The translations under genes and the position numbers were made by a program. Positions 34,492 to 44,614 of a DNA stretch of 64,000 bases are shown piece after piece. Source of the DNA: Pelagovum pacificum. GTDB lineage: Bacteria; Pseudomonadota; Alphaproteobacteria; Rhodobacterales; Rhodobacteraceae. A model generated the notes under the pieces. That model ran no database searches and had not been told where the DNA came from. It was given only the letters and a program-made list of their open reading frames with translations. Positions within the stretch are counted from its first letter, which is position 1. Each line of letters opens with the position of its first letter. The stretch lies in contig NZ_CP065915.1 of assembly GCF_016134045.1 (NCBI RefSeq), forward strand, positions 682,001 to 746,000, written 5' to 3'.

Positions 34492-35049
34492 ATGGCGAGC
34501 ATGAGACAACGCTTCAAACTTATCGTTACGTCCGCGGCAATCGCAGTCGGGATTTCCGTACCTGCCTACGCGCAGGAGACGCTGGACGAGATGTTCGAGA
34601 AGCTGGCGACCGCCGCGCCGGACGAGGCGCGACGGATCGAGGAGCGGATCGCCGACCAGTGGTCGCGCAGCGGCTCTGCGGCGATCGACCTGCTGTTCCA
34701 GCGGGGCCGGGATGCGCTGGACGCGGACGATCCCGAGGCGGCGGTCGAACATTTCACCGCGGTGATCGACTTCGCACCGGACTTCGCCGAGGCCTACCAC
34801 GGACGCGCAACGGCCTATTTCCTGACCGACGAGATCGGCCCCGCGATCGACGATCTGCGGGAAGTGCTGGCGTTGAACCCGCGTCAGTTCGCCGCGATGC
34901 GGGGGCTCGGGATCATTCTCGAGGACATCGGCCGGCCCGAGCAGGCGCTCGAGGTCTACGAGAAGGTCCTCGCGATCCATCCTCACATGGAAATGGTGCC
35001 CGAAGCGGTTCACCGAGTGCAACAAGAACTGGAGGGCATCCCGCTCTGA
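34492..35049 (+). CDS. Exported tetratricopeptide repeat protein
   Basis: A 185-residue protein with a signal peptide (MASMRQRFKLIVTSAAIAVGISVPAYA, cleavage before Gln). Three TPR units cover residues ~60-170 (AAIDLLFQRGRDALDADDPEAAVEHF; AEAYHGRATAYFLTDEIGPAIDD; AAMRGLGIILEDIGRPEQAL). It should be a periplasmic protein-interaction scaffold. The upstream ATG is chosen over one nine bases later since AGG precedes it. The gene ends 30 bp before the helicase gene and is probably co-transcribed with it. Confidence 0.85.
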   Translation: MASMRQRFKLIVTSAAIAVGISVPAYAQETLDEMFEKLATAAPDEARRIEERIADQWSRSGSAAIDLLFQRGRDALDADDPEAAVEHFTAVIDFAPDFAEAYHGRATAYFLTDEIGPAIDDLREVLALNPRQFAAMRGLGIILEDIGRPEQALEVYEKVLAIHPHMEMVPEAVHRVQQELEGIPL

Positions 35050-35079
35050 GCGGTATGCCTTGTCCGGAACGGGACGGTC

Positions 35080-37974
35080 ATGAATTCTGCGTCGCGGATA
35101 ACCGCTGTGCTCGGCCCGACCAATACGGGCAAAACCCACTACGCCATCGAGAGGATGCTCGGCCATCGGACCGGGATCATCGGGCTGCCGCTGCGCCTGC
35201 TGGCGCGCGAGGTCTATGACCGGATCGTCGCCGCACGCGGGCCCTCCTGCGTCGCGCTTCTTACCGGGGAAGAGCGGATCGTACCGGCACGGGCGCAATA
35301 CTGGGTCTGCACGGTGGAGGCGATGCCTCCGGGGATGGGGTGCGATTTCCTCGCCATCGACGAGATCCAGCTCTGTGCCGATGCCGAGCGGGGCCATGTC
35401 TTCACCGACCGTCTGCTGAATGCGCGCGGGCTGCACGAGACGTTGTTCATGGGGGCGGAGACGATGCGCCCGGCCATCGCCGCGATGGTGCCGAAGGTGC
35501 AGTTCATGAAACGGGAGCGTTTCAGCCAGCTGTCCTACGCAGGTGCGAAAAAGCTGAGCCGGATGCCCGGGCGGGCGGCGATCGTCGGCTTCTCGGTTGA
35601 AAATGTCTATGCCATCGCGGAGCTGCTCCGCCGCCAGAAGGGTGGCGCGGCGGTCGTGATGGGCGCGCTCAGCCCCCGGACGCGGAACGCGCAGGTCGAG
35701 ATGTACCAGAACGGCGACGTCGACTACCTCGTCGCGACGGACGCGATCGGGATGGGGCTCAACCTCGACATCGATCACGTCGCCTTCTCCTCGCTGGCAA
35801 AGTTCGACGGGCGGCGGATGCGGCCGCTCTTCACGGAAGAGCTCGCCCAGATCGCCGGGCGGGCCGGGCGGCACATGAACCATGGCTCCTTCGGGGTGAC
35901 GGGCGAGGCGCCCGAGCTGGAAGAGGACGTCGTTGAGGCGATCACCAACCATTCCTTCCGGCCGGTGAAGAAGCTGCAGTGGCGCAACTCCAAGATGGAG
36001 TTCGGCACGGTCGGCCGGCTGATCGGCAGTCTCGAGAAGAAGACCGACGATCCGTGGCTCACCCGCGTGAGGGAGAGCGACGACCTCGGCGCGCTGAAGG
36101 CGCTGGCGGCAGATGCCGAAGTCGGGGCGCGGGCGAGCGATCCCGACTCGGTCCGGCTGCTGTGGGATGTCTGCCGGGTTCCGGACTTTCGCGGCATCAG
36201 CCATGCCGAACATACCAACCTGCTCACCCAGCTGTTCGGGTTCCTCCACCAGACGGGCCGAGTGCCCGACGACTGGATGGCGCGGCAGGTCAAGCGGCTC
36301 GACCGGGTCGACGGCGACATCGACACGATCAGCAAGCGACTGGCGTATATCCGCACATGGACGTACGTCGCTCAGCGGAAAGGGTGGGTTTCCGATGAAG
36401 AGCGTTGGCGTGGCGAGACACGTGCGGTAGAAGACCGCCTGTCGGATGCGCTCCACGGCGCACTGACCCAGAGATTTGTGGACCGGCGGACCAGTATCCT
36501 GCTTCGCCGGCTCAAGCAGAAGGAGGCCATGTTGGCCGAGGTGAACGACAAGGGCGAAGTGACTGTCGAAGGTCAGTTCGTGGGGAGGCTCGAAGGGTTC
36601 CGGTTCCGTGCGGACAAGACCGGCGCGCCTGATGAGGACAAGACTGTGCGGCAGGCCGCGGTTCAGGCGCTCGCGCCCGAGTTCCACCTTCGGGCGGACA
36701 GGTTCTACAACGCGCCCGATCCGGAGATCGACTTTACCGAGCAGGGCGGCCTCATGTGGGGCGACCAGGCGATCGGCAAGCTCGTCGCCGGGGACGACCC
36801 GCTGAAACCGCGGGTGCAGGCCTTCGTCGACGAGGCCGCGGGCCCCGACGTCGCCGCCAAGGTCGAGCGCCGGTTGCAGCATTTCATCGACCGCAAGATC
36901 GCCTCGGCGTTCGAACCGCTCTTGAAGATGAGCGGCGACGAGACGTTGCAGGGGCTCGCGCGGGGCTTTGCCTTCCGCATGGTCGAGAACTTCGGGATCA
37001 TCCCGCGCGGCGACGTCGCGCAGGAGGTCAAGGGCCTCGACCAGGACGCGCGCGCCTCGCTGCGCAAGCACGGCGTGCGGTTCGGGCAGTTCACCATCTT
37101 CCAGCCGCTGCTTCTGAAGCCCGCGCCGACGCGGCTGCGGCTCGTTCTGTGGTCGCTGACCAAGGGGCTCGACGTGTTCCCCGAAGCGCCGCCGGCCGGC
37201 CTCGTCACCGTGCCGAGCGTCGATGACGCCGTGCCGGGTGTCTACGCGATGTCCGGATACCGCGCCGCGGGTGAGCGGGCGATCCGCATCGACATGCTGG
37301 AGCGGCTCGCCGACATGCTGCGCGATCAGGATACGCGCGGCGGGTTCGAGGCGACGGCGGACATGCTGTCGATCACCGGCATGACGCTGGAGCAGTTCGC
37401 GAACCTGATGCAGGGCCTCGGCTACAAGGCGGAGAAGGGCGAGCGGGCGAAAGTGCGGCCCGCCCCCGTCGAGACGCCGGTGGAGGCCCCTGTGGAGGCA
37501 ACCGATCCTCCCGATCCGCAGCAGCCGGACGTGCCGATGCCGCCGGACCCGGTCCCCGACCAGCCCGACGTGCCTGCGCCCGATCCCTCGCCGGTCGAGC
37601 CGGACCTTCCGCCGGAAGCTCCGCCCGCCGCGCCGGACGAGAGCGTGCCGACGCCGCCCCCCGAAATGCCCGAGGACACCGCCGCCGCAGAGGCGCTGGC
37701 CGAGGACGCGGTCGCGGATGCGCCGGCCGAGGACGAGGTCGAGGTCTACTACACCTTCGTCTGGGCCGGTCGTGCGCGGACCGAGAACCGGGGACGCGAC
37801 AACGCGCAGGGCAACCGTGGCCGCGGCAAGAAGCCGAAGGGCAAGGGCGGCAGCAAGGGCGGACCGCCGAACAAGGGCCCCCGGACCGCCGAGGCGCGCC
37901 CGCCCCGCAAGGAAAAGAAGATCGATCCCGACAATCCCTTCGCGGCGGCACTCGCCGGGTTCAAGACGAACTGA
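35080..37974 (+). CDS. Suv3-like DExH/D RNA helicase
   Basis: A 964-residue protein closest in look to SUV3, the mitochondrial degradosome helicase. Walker A is GPTNTGKT (12-19), and Walker B is the Suv3-type DEIQ (94-97) instead of DEAD. Motif VI is in QIAGRAGRH. The C-terminal ~180 residues are not part of the helicase: a Pro/Glu/Asp-rich stretch (~785-895), then a basic Gly/Lys-rich segment (~905-945), likely disordered and RNA-binding. It is followed after three bases by the S4 gene. Bacterial substrate and partner are not known. Confidence 0.9.
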   Translation: MNSASRITAVLGPTNTGKTHYAIERMLGHRTGIIGLPLRLLAREVYDRIVAARGPSCVALLTGEERIVPARAQYWVCTVEAMPPGMGCDFLAIDEIQLCADAERGHVFTDRLLNARGLHETLFMGAETMRPAIAAMVPKVQFMKRERFSQLSYAGAKKLSRMPGRAAIVGFSVENVYAIAELLRRQKGGAAVVMGALSPRTRNAQVEMYQNGDVDYLVATDAIGMGLNLDIDHVAFSSLAKFDGRRMRPLFTEELAQIAGRAGRHMNHGSFGVTGEAPELEEDVVEAITNHSFRPVKKLQWRNSKMEFGTVGRLIGSLEKKTDDPWLTRVRESDDLGALKALAADAEVGARASDPDSVRLLWDVCRVPDFRGISHAEHTNLLTQLFGFLHQTGRVPDDWMARQVKRLDRVDGDIDTISKRLAYIRTWTYVAQRKGWVSDEERWRGETRAVEDRLSDALHGALTQRFVDRRTSILLRRLKQKEAMLAEVNDKGEVTVEGQFVGRLEGFRFRADKTGAPDEDKTVRQAAVQALAPEFHLRADRFYNAPDPEIDFTEQGGLMWGDQAIGKLVAGDDPLKPRVQAFVDEAAGPDVAAKVERRLQHFIDRKIASAFEPLLKMSGDETLQGLARGFAFRMVENFGIIPRGDVAQEVKGLDQDARASLRKHGVRFGQFTIFQPLLLKPAPTRLRLVLWSLTKGLDVFPEAPPAGLVTVPSVDDAVPGVYAMSGYRAAGERAIRIDMLERLADMLRDQDTRGGFEATADMLSITGMTLEQFANLMQGLGYKAEKGERAKVRPAPVETPVEAPVEATDPPDPQQPDVPMPPDPVPDQPDVPAPDPSPVEPDLPPEAPPAAPDESVPTPPPEMPEDTAAAEALAEDAVADAPAEDEVEVYYTFVWAGRARTENRGRDNAQGNRGRGKKPKGKGGSKGGPPNKGPRTAEARPPRKEKKIDPDNPFAAALAGFKTN

Positions 37975-37977
37975 GCC

Positions 37978-38367
37978 TTGAGCGGCGAGCCTCGCCCGAC
38001 GATCCGGCTCGACAAGTGGCTGTGGCAGGCGCGGTTCTTCAAGTCGCGCAGCCTTGCCGCCGGTGTTGTCGGCGCAGGCAAGGTGCGGGTCGGCGGGCAG
38101 CCGGTCTCCAAGCCGTCGCGGTCGGTCGGGCCGCAGGACGTGCTGACCTTCCCGCAAGGCAAGGCCGTCCGGGTCGTGCGCATCCTCGAGATCGGAACGA
38201 GGCGCGGTCCGGCGACCGAGGCGCAGGCGCTCTACGAGGACCTGTCGCCGCCGCCGCCTCCCAAAACGCCTGAAAATCCGCGTTACGAGGGTAAGGGGCG
38301 CCCGACAGGCAAGCAACGGCGGGACATGCAGAAGGGGGTGTTCGGGGATGAACCGGGCGACGCTTGA
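37978..38367 (+). CDS. S4-domain RNA-binding protein (Hsp15-like)
   Basis: A 129-residue protein whose first ~65 residues are an S4 domain (IRLDKWLWQARFFKSRSLA, KVRVGGQPVSKPSR). Hsp15/HslR binds stalled 50S subunits; this relative has a proline-rich, basic tail. It starts with TTG three bases after the helicase stop, so translation is probably coupled. The pair helicase-S4 upstream of fdxA and carD is common in Rhodobacteraceae. Confidence 0.85.
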   Translation: MSGEPRPTIRLDKWLWQARFFKSRSLAAGVVGAGKVRVGGQPVSKPSRSVGPQDVLTFPQGKAVRVVRILEIGTRRGPATEAQALYEDLSPPPPPKTPENPRYEGKGRPTGKQRRDMQKGVFGDEPGDA

Positions 38368-38421
38368 AGCCCCGGCGGCATTGGTCTAGCTAGCCCCGAA
38401 GAGAACCTGGACCGAGACGGC

Positions 38422-38757
38422 ATGACATACATCGTCAACGACAATTGCATCGCCTGCAAATATACCGACTGCGTCGAGGTTTGCCCCGTGGATTGCTTCT
38501 ACGAGGGTGAGAACATGCTGGTGATCCACCCCGACGAGTGCATCGACTGCGGCGTGTGCGAGCCGGAATGCCCGGCGGACGCGATCCGGCCCGACACGGA
38601 GCCGGACATGGAGAAGTGGGTGGAGTTCAACCGCAAGTACTCCGAGATGTGGCCGGTCATCATCACCAAGAAGGATCCGCTGCCGAACGCCGAAGAGATG
38701 GACGGCAAGGACGGCAAGATGGAGCTCTTCTCGGAGAAGGCCGGCGAAGGCGGCTGA
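38422..38757 (+). CDS. fdxA: 7Fe ferredoxin
   Basis: A 111-residue FdxA-type ferredoxin with [3Fe-4S] and [4Fe-4S] clusters. Cys9, Cys17, Cys21, Cys40, Cys43, Cys46 and Cys50 have the 7Fe spacing, and extra cysteines Cys12 and Cys25 are present. The ~55-residue acidic C-terminal extension is typical. It carries electrons in the cytosol; the partner is unknown. It starts 54 bp after the S4 gene. Confidence 0.94.
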   Translation: MTYIVNDNCIACKYTDCVEVCPVDCFYEGENMLVIHPDECIDCGVCEPECPADAIRPDTEPDMEKWVEFNRKYSEMWPVIITKKDPLPNAEEMDGKDGKMELFSEKAGEGG

Positions 38758-39003
38758 CGAATCGGCCCGGCCCGCTTTTTGACCGGGAGGTCAATAAACT
38801 GGCGGTGGCAAGTCGTTGAAACCGAAGCGTTTCAGGGGCGGCTTCTGCTGTGATGCTTCCATTGGGCGCATTTTTGTGGTATGGTTCCAACAATGCTGCC
38901 AACTAAATGACCCTGACATGAAGACGACCGCACCATCCGGACAGTTTTGCCCGGTGCTTTCGTCGTTGTCGTCGGGGTTTCGGTGCCGCCTGGAAGGACC
39001 AAG

Positions 39004-39516
39004 ATGACCAAGAACAAGAACGATTTCAGCGCCAACGACTTCGTCGTCTATCCGGCGCACGGTGTCGGCCAGATCGTCTCGATCGAAAAGCAGGAGGTCG
39101 CGGGCTTCGAACTGGAGCTGTTCGTGATCTCCTTCGAGAAGGACAAGATGACCCTCCGCGTTCCGACTCACAAGGCCGAGGAAGTGGGCATGCGCTCGCT
39201 CTCGTCGCCGGATGTCGTCGCGCACGCGATGAAAACCCTGAAGGGCAAGGCGAAGGTCAAGAAGGCCATGTGGTCCCGCCGCGCGCAGGAATATGAACAG
39301 AAGATCAACTCGGGCGACCTGATCGCGATCGCCGAGGTGGTGCGCGACCTGCACCGCGCCGACGACCAGCGGGAGCAGTCGTATTCCGAGCGTCAGCTTT
39401 ACGAAGCCGCGCTCGAGCGTCTGACCCGCGAAATCGCGGCCGTCGGCGGCAACGACGAGAAGTCCGCCGCCAAGGAGATCGACGACGTTCTGGTGAGCCG
39501 CGCCGCCGCGGCCTGA
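39004..39516 (+). CDS. carD: CarD-family RNA polymerase-binding regulator
   Basis: A 170-residue protein. The N-terminal RNA polymerase-interacting domain (~8-70; DFVVYPAHGVGQIVSIE, LELFVISFEKDKMTLRVP) is followed by the helical DNA-contact domain (~75-160). CarD stabilises open promoter complexes and is widespread in alphaproteobacteria lacking some other controls. A strong terminator follows. The 246-bp upstream gap should hold its own promoter, but no convincing boxes were fixed. Confidence 0.93.
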   Translation: MTKNKNDFSANDFVVYPAHGVGQIVSIEKQEVAGFELELFVISFEKDKMTLRVPTHKAEEVGMRSLSSPDVVAHAMKTLKGKAKVKKAMWSRRAQEYEQKINSGDLIAIAEVVRDLHRADDQREQSYSERQLYEAALERLTREIAAVGGNDEKSAAKEIDDVLVSRAAAA

Positions 39517-39540
39517 GGCTCGTCATTGACGAATTGATCC

Positions 39541-39572
39541 ACGCCGCTCCGGTTTCGGGGCGGCGTTTTTCG
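39541..39572 (+). terminator. Intrinsic terminator after carD
   Basis: ACGCCGCTCC pairs with GGGGCGGCGT (one G-U) around a six-base loop, followed by TTTTTCGTTT. It begins 25 bases after the carD stop. The cupin ribosome site starts just past the T-run. Confidence 0.88.
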
Positions 39573-39587
39573 TTTGGAGGAGTGGCG

Positions 39588-40001
39588 ATGGCGGGGACGG
39601 TCCTGGGGCCGGGGCAAGGTCGAGACTGGGCGATGGGCCGGATCGGCGCGACCTTCAAGGCGGACGCCGCCGAGACGGGGGGCCGAAGCTCCGTCTCTGA
39701 GTGGCGGTTGGAGCCGGATTGCGCGGGTCCCGGGGCACACCGGCACGAGGCGGAGGACGAGGTCTTCTACGTGCTGGCGGGACAGCCGAGCGTGCTGGTC
39801 GGCGACACGTGGCACAGGCTGAAGCCGGGGGCCTGCGTCTATGTCCCGGCCGGGGTCATGCACGATTTCTGCAATCCGGGCGCGGAGGCCGCGGTCTTGC
39901 TCAATGTCTTCATCGGGGCAGGGTTCGAAAAGGACATGCCCATGGTGTCGGCCTGGTTCGCGGAGAACCCGGTTGGCGCGGCTCCGGAGGCGGCAGGCTG
40001 A
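39588..40001 (+). CDS. Cupin-domain protein
   Basis: A 137-residue single cupin. Metal-binding motif 1 is GAHRHEAEDEVFYVLAG (two His and a Glu) and motif 2 is VYVPAGVMHDFCNPG with His. The reaction is unknown: small cupins may be dioxygenases, isomerases or sugar-binding proteins. TTGGAGGAG gives a good ribosome site before the ATG. It stands alone after the carD terminator and converges on purD. Confidence 0.83.
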   Translation: MAGTVLGPGQGRDWAMGRIGATFKADAAETGGRSSVSEWRLEPDCAGPGAHRHEAEDEVFYVLAGQPSVLVGDTWHRLKPGACVYVPAGVMHDFCNPGAEAAVLLNVFIGAGFEKDMPMVSAWFAENPVGAAPEAAG

Positions 40002-40041
40002 TCGCGCCACCGCGCCACGTCGCCACGTGGCGGATTTGGGA

Positions 40042-41304
40042 TCAGAGCGCGCGCCAGCCGATGTCCGTCCGGTGGAAGCCCTCGGGCCAATCGACGGCGT
40101 GGGCCAGGGCATAGGCGGCGTCGCGGGCCTCTTGCAGGGACGCGCCGCGCGCGGTCGCGTTCAGGACGCGGCCTCCGGTTGCGACGGTCTTGCCGTCCCG
40201 TGACGCAGTCCCCGCGTGGAACATCATGCGGTGGCTGTCCTCGGGCAGCGCGTCGAGGCCCCGGATCTCGGTGCCCTTCTCGTAGACACCGGGATAGCCC
40301 TGGGCTGCCAGAACCACGGTCATCGCGTGATCTTCGGCCCAGGTCGGGCGGACGTCGGACAGGCGGCCCTCGGCGGCGGCCTGGAACAGGTCGAGCACCT
40401 GCCCGCCGAGCCGCATCATGATGACCTGCGCCTCGGGGTCGCCGAAACGGACGTTGTATTCGACGAGGCGGGGCTGACCGTCCTTTATCATAAGGCCGGC
40501 GAACAGGATGCCGGTGAAGGGGGTGCCACGCTCGACCATCGCTTTCATCGTGGGGCGGATGATCTCGTCCACTGTGCGACGGGCGATCTCGTCGGTGAGG
40601 ACCGGCGCGGGGGAGTAGGCGCCCATGCCGCCGGTGTTCGGCCCCTCGTCGCCGTCGAAGGCACGCTTGTGGTCCTGCGCGGTGCCGACGGCCAGCACGT
40701 CCTCGCCGTCGACGAGGAAGAAGTAGGAGGCTTCCTCGCCCTCCATGAACTCCTCGATCACGACTTCGGCGCCCGCGTCGCCGTAGGCGCCGGAGAACAT
40801 GTCGTCGAGCGCTCCGAGCGCCTCGTCCAAAGTCATGGCGACGGTGACGCCCTTGCCTGCGGCGAGGCCGTCGGCCTTGATGACGATGGGCGCGCCCTGC
40901 GCGGTGACGTAGTCCCGCGCGGCGCCGGCCTCGCTGAAGCGGGCGTAGGCGGCGGTCGGCGCGCCGGCGATGTCGCAGATTTCCTTGGTGAAGGCCTTCG
41001 AGGATTCGAGCTGCGCCGCTTCCGCCGAAGGGCCGAGCACGGTGAGGCCGGCAGCGCGCAGGCGGTCGGCGACGCCGGCGGCGAGCGGCGCTTCCGGGCC
41101 GACGATGGTGAGGTCGATGGCCTGATCGCCGGCGAATTCCGCCACCGCGTCACCGTCGAGTATGTCGAGGTCCGCGCATTCCGCGATCCGGGCGATCCCG
41201 GCATTGCCCGGCGCGACGATCAGTCGGTCGCATTTCGGGTTCTGGGAGATGGCCCAGGCGATGGCGTGCTCCCGCCCGCCGCTGCCGAGGATCAGGATGT
41301 TCAT
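40042..41304 (-). CDS. purD: Phosphoribosylamine-glycine ligase
   Basis: A 420-residue ATP-grasp enzyme making glycinamide ribonucleotide in purine synthesis. [18 protein letters not shown] is the family start, [10 protein letters not shown] and [10 protein letters not shown] mark the ATP-grasp part, and [22 protein letters not shown] and [13 protein letters not shown] [10 protein letters not shown] mark the active site. Length is normal. It is divergent from xseA with 93 bp between starts. Confidence 0.96.
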   Translation of the reverse strand: MNILILGSGGREHAIAWAISQNPKCDRLIVAPGNAGIARIAECADLDILDGDAVAEFAGDQAIDLTIVGPEAPLAAGVADRLRAAGLTVLGPSAEAAQLESSKAFTKEICDIAGAPTAAYARFSEAGAARDYVTAQGAPIVIKADGLAAGKGVTVAMTLDEALGALDDMFSGAYGDAGAEVVIEEFMEGEEASYFFLVDGEDVLAVGTAQDHKRAFDGDEGPNTGGMGAYSPAPVLTDEIARRTVDEIIRPTMKAMVERGTPFTGILFAGLMIKDGQPRLVEYNVRFGDPEAQVIMMRLGGQVLDLFQAAAEGRLSDVRPTWAEDHAMTVVLAAQGYPGVYEKGTEIRGLDALPEDSHRMMFHAGTASRDGKTVATGGRVLNATARGASLQEARDAAYALAHAVDWPEGFHRTDIGWRAL

Positions 41305-41397
41305 GCGCGCCTCCGTCCGGTTCGCGGTTCTCCTAGCCGCGCCGGGAGTGGCGGGCAACCGTTGAACGCGGGGCCCGACCGGGGCTATCAGGTGGGC

Positions 41398-42960
41398 ATG
41401 ATGGACCTTTTCGAAGACGGCACCGGAAACGCCCCGGAATTCACGGTGTCCGAGATCTCGGGCGCGGTGAAGAAGACGCTCGAGGACAGCTTCGGCCGGA
41501 TCCGCGTGCGCGGTGAGGTGGGGCGCGTGTTCAAGGCGCGCTCCGGGCACCTCTATTACGACATCAAGGACGACCGGAACGTGCTGGCCTGCACGACGTG
41601 GAAGGGCCAGATCGCGAGCCTGTCGGTCACCCCGGAAGAGGGGATGGAGGTCATCGTCACCGGACGGCTGACGAGCTTCGGCGCGCAGTCGAAATACAAC
41701 CTGAACGTCGACGAGGTCTCGGTCGCCGGGGTCGGCGCACTGATGGCGATGTTCGAGAAGCGCAAGAAGGCGCTGGAGGCGGAGGGCCTCTTCGCGGCGG
41801 AACGCAAGCGGCCCGTCCCCTACCTGCCGGAAGTGATCGGCGTCGTGACCTCGCCCTCGGGCGCGGTGATCCGCGACATCCTGCACCGGCTGCGGGAGCG
41901 CTTCCCGCGCAAGGTGCTGGTCTGGCCGGTCGCGGTGCAGGGCAAGGCCTGCGCGCCGGAAGTCGCCCGCGCGATCGAGGGGTTCAACGCGATGACGCCG
42001 GGCGGCGCGCTGCCCCGGCCCGACCTGCTGATCGTTGCGCGGGGCGGCGGCTCGATCGAGGATCTGTGGGGCTTCAACGAAGAGATCGTCGCCCGCGCCG
42101 CCGCCGCGTCGGACATCCCACTGATCTCCGCCGTGGGGCACGAGACCGACACGACGCTGATCGACTTCGTCTCCGACCGCCGCGCGCCGACGCCGACCGC
42201 CGCGGCGGAGATGGCGGTGCCGGTGCGGCTGGAGCTGATGGCGCTGAACGACCAGCAGGGCGCGCGGCTGACGCGGGCGCTGGGTCAGGGCGTGATGAGC
42301 CGGCGGCAGAGGCTGACCGACCTTGCCCGCGGGCTTGGCCGGCCGGAATCGCTGACGGAGGGCGCGCGGCAGCGGCTCGATTCGTTTGACACGCGGTTGC
42401 CGGTGGCGCTGCGGGCGCTCGCCTCGCGCAAGGAGGCGGCACTTTCGTCGGTCGCGGGGGCGTTGCGGCCCGGTGCGCTGCGGCGGCTCATCGGGCAGAA
42501 TCGGCGGACGGCGGACGCGCTGGCGGGGCGTCTCGGCCCCGCACTCGGCCGTGTCGCGGCGACCCGGCGGGAGCGGTTCGACGGGGTGGCCGGGCGACTG
42601 CGGCCGGATCGGCTGTCGCGGGGCGTGGTGGATCAGCGGCGGTCCTTCGATGCCTTGTCACTGCGCCTGTCGCGGGCGGCCGTGACGGATCACGCGGCGC
42701 GGCGCGACCGGCTGGCGGCGATGGATCGCCTGCGCGAGACGCTCGGCTACAAGCAGACACTGGCGCGCGGATATGCGGTGGTCTGGGGCGACGACGGCGT
42801 GGTCACCACTGTTGCGGGTGCGCAGGCGGCCTCTAAACTCGAGATCCAGTTCGCGGACGGTCGGATGGAGGCCGGCAGTGGCGTCGCCGCCACGACCGCC
42901 CCGAAGCCGGCGCGAAAGAAGGGTGACGACGGCCCCGAAGGTCAGGGCGAGCTGTTCTGA
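41398..42960 (+). CDS. xseA: Exodeoxyribonuclease VII large subunit
   Basis: A 520-residue nuclease subunit that degrades single-stranded DNA in repair. It has an OB-fold (residues ~15-110), the catalytic region [17 protein letters not shown] and [16 protein letters not shown], then a long Arg-rich coiled region (~290-450) and a short basic C-terminal tail. Two adjacent ATG codons are possible starts. The small subunit xseB is not in the window. Confidence 0.95.
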   Translation: MMDLFEDGTGNAPEFTVSEISGAVKKTLEDSFGRIRVRGEVGRVFKARSGHLYYDIKDDRNVLACTTWKGQIASLSVTPEEGMEVIVTGRLTSFGAQSKYNLNVDEVSVAGVGALMAMFEKRKKALEAEGLFAAERKRPVPYLPEVIGVVTSPSGAVIRDILHRLRERFPRKVLVWPVAVQGKACAPEVARAIEGFNAMTPGGALPRPDLLIVARGGGSIEDLWGFNEEIVARAAAASDIPLISAVGHETDTTLIDFVSDRRAPTPTAAAEMAVPVRLELMALNDQQGARLTRALGQGVMSRRQRLTDLARGLGRPESLTEGARQRLDSFDTRLPVALRALASRKEAALSSVAGALRPGALRRLIGQNRRTADALAGRLGPALGRVAATRRERFDGVAGRLRPDRLSRGVVDQRRSFDALSLRLSRAAVTDHAARRDRLAAMDRLRETLGYKQTLARGYAVVWGDDGVVTTVAGAQAASKLEIQFADGRMEAGSGVAATTAPKPARKKGDDGPEGQGELF

Positions 42961-42964
42961 TCGG

Positions 42965-43357
42965 TCAGGAGCCGAAGTTCTCGCAGACCAGTTCCTCGTC
43001 CCCTTGCCGCGCTTCGTAGTCGAGGCTGCGGGCGGGCTCTTCGAGGAAGACGGTGCGCAGTCCGACGTCGGTCTCGTAGATTTCCCAGCATTGCGGGTTT
43101 TCGGGGTCGTGGTCGTAGCGGAAACAGATCGCCTCGCCCTCGGGATACCACGTGCCGAGGCTGCACTCGCCGTCGAGGAACGACCAGATCACCTTCTGGT
43201 CGGCCATGTAGCGCTCGATCCCGTAGGGCTCTCCGTCCAGCAGAAAGGTGTAGGTGTTGCCGTCCGTGATCTCGGCGAATTCGTCGGGGCCGAGCATGTC
43301 CTGCGCGGCGAGCGTGGCCGGGGCCAACAGGAGGGCGATCAGAAGCGCGTGTCTCAT
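42965..43357 (-). CDS. Exported protein of unknown function
   Basis: A 130-residue protein with a signal peptide (MRHALLIALLLAPATLAAQ, cleavage near residue 18). The mature part is acidic with Trp/Tyr-rich phrases (YMADQKVIWSFLDGECSLG, CFRYDHDPENPQCWEIYE) and four cysteines likely to pair. Similar short exported proteins occur in Rhodobacteraceae, with no known function. It converges on xseA with four bases between stops and follows alkB on the same strand. Confidence 0.75.
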   Translation of the reverse strand: MRHALLIALLLAPATLAAQDMLGPDEFAEITDGNTYTFLLDGEPYGIERYMADQKVIWSFLDGECSLGTWYPEGEAICFRYDHDPENPQCWEIYETDVGLRTVFLEEPARSLDYEARQGDEELVCENFGS

Positions 43358-43414
43358 GGCGCGGAGATTGCCCGATGCCGTGGCGGCTGGCCAGCGCGAA
43401 GCGGTCGCGTCGGT

Positions 43415-44473
43415 TCACTGAGCCGCGAGCGGCCGGGTGCGGTTGCGCCATTCGGCGGCGCGGGGGTCCATCACCTTGCGCCAGCGCGGCGGGATCAGTG
43501 CGAGGCAGGCCATGATCGGCAGCGAGCGCGGCAGCATCGGCGCATCCTCCGGCAGGGTCAGCGCGGGGTAGGGCGTCGTCGGGTGCGCGTGGTGGTCGGA
43601 ATGTCGCGGTGCGTTCAGCATCAGCGCCGAGGAGAACCAGTGCGGCGCGTTCCAGCTGTGCCGGGCGGCGATCGGTTCGGGCTTGCCGGACGGCAGGATC
43701 TCGCGCGTGAGGCCATAGTGCTGGACATAGTCGGAGAGCAGAAGCTGGCTCTGCGCGAAAGTGCCGAGCGCGAGGACGGCGAAGGCGCCCCACCAGCCGC
43801 CGATCAGCGCGCCGAGCAGCAGCGTCAGGCCGGCGCCGGCGAAGTAGGTGACGTACGGGTGTCGCCACGCGGGGCGATCTGTGCGGGCCATCCGCTCGGT
43901 TTCGACCTTCAGCCCCTCGCGGAACGACCCGCGCCATGCGCGCAGGGCGAAGCGGTAATAGCCTTCGCCCGGCCGGGCGGAGTTCGGGTCCATCCGTGTC
44001 GCGACGTAGCGGTGGTGGACCAGCGGATGCGCGGACGTGTGGTGGCCGAACAGCAGCGTGATGTAGACCCATTTGCCCAGCCCGTGCAGCAGGCGGGAGG
44101 TCCGGTGGATCAGCTCGTGCGCGTTGGAATTGCTGATCTGCCCGAAGAACAGCCCGGCGGCGAGGAACAGCGAGAGCTTCTCGATCAGCGACAGCTGCTC
44201 GCCGGAGATCGCGGCAACCGCAGCCGCGAGGATCGCGAAGTGGCCGAGCGCGAGCGCGACGGACAGCGTGTCGGCGGCGGGAAACTCCGCGCCCGGATCG
44301 TCCTCGGGCAGGACCATCGCCACCAGTTCGTCCAAGGCCGCGGCGATCACCGTGATCCAGAGGAGCGCGAGCACGCACCAGATGCCGCCGAAGGCCGCCG
44401 CCAGCAGGATCAGCGGGATCGGCATCAGGGTCGCCACGGTGAAATAGGGCATGGGGCGGGTCATGAGCGTCAT
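43415..44473 (-). CDS. alkB: Alkane 1-monooxygenase-type membrane hydroxylase
   Basis: A 352-residue membrane di-iron protein. Three histidine motifs of the AlkB family are visible: HELIHR, HHTSAHPLVHHR and NAPRHSDHHAHP, with a further QHYG downstream of the third membrane pair. Six helices are likely. It would hydroxylate terminal carbons of alkanes or similar chains using electrons from a rubredoxin system. No rubredoxin gene is near. The start is uncertain between 44473 and an ATG nine bases later. It diverges from the diaphorase gene with 141 bp between starts. Confidence 0.87.
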   Translation of the reverse strand: MTLMTRPMPYFTVATLMPIPLILLAAAFGGIWCVLALLWITVIAAALDELVAMVLPEDDPGAEFPAADTLSVALALGHFAILAAAVAAISGEQLSLIEKLSLFLAAGLFFGQISNSNAHELIHRTSRLLHGLGKWVYITLLFGHHTSAHPLVHHRYVATRMDPNSARPGEGYYRFALRAWRGSFREGLKVETERMARTDRPAWRHPYVTYFAGAGLTLLLGALIGGWWGAFAVLALGTFAQSQLLLSDYVQHYGLTREILPSGKPEPIAARHSWNAPHWFSSALMLNAPRHSDHHAHPTTPYPALTLPEDAPMLPRSLPIMACLALIPPRWRKVMDPRAAEWRNRTRPLAAQ

Positions 44474-44614
44474 CGTACCACGTTTGGCCCCGCCGTGAAG
44501 CGGTGGCGACTGTCGCGACCGGGCTTCGCGCGCACCGTCATTCATGTCGTTTTTGCATGGTGTTGGCCCGGGCCGGGCGGCTAGGGTCCGGCCAGTCGTG
44601 AAGGGAGAGACGAC

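Noticed and set aside
34132..38316. A 1394-codon open frame antisense to the helicase and TPR genes
   Set aside because: Only its last 96 codons (SCP2) look like a protein; the rest mirrors the codon pattern of the plus-strand helicase, an artefact of high GC.
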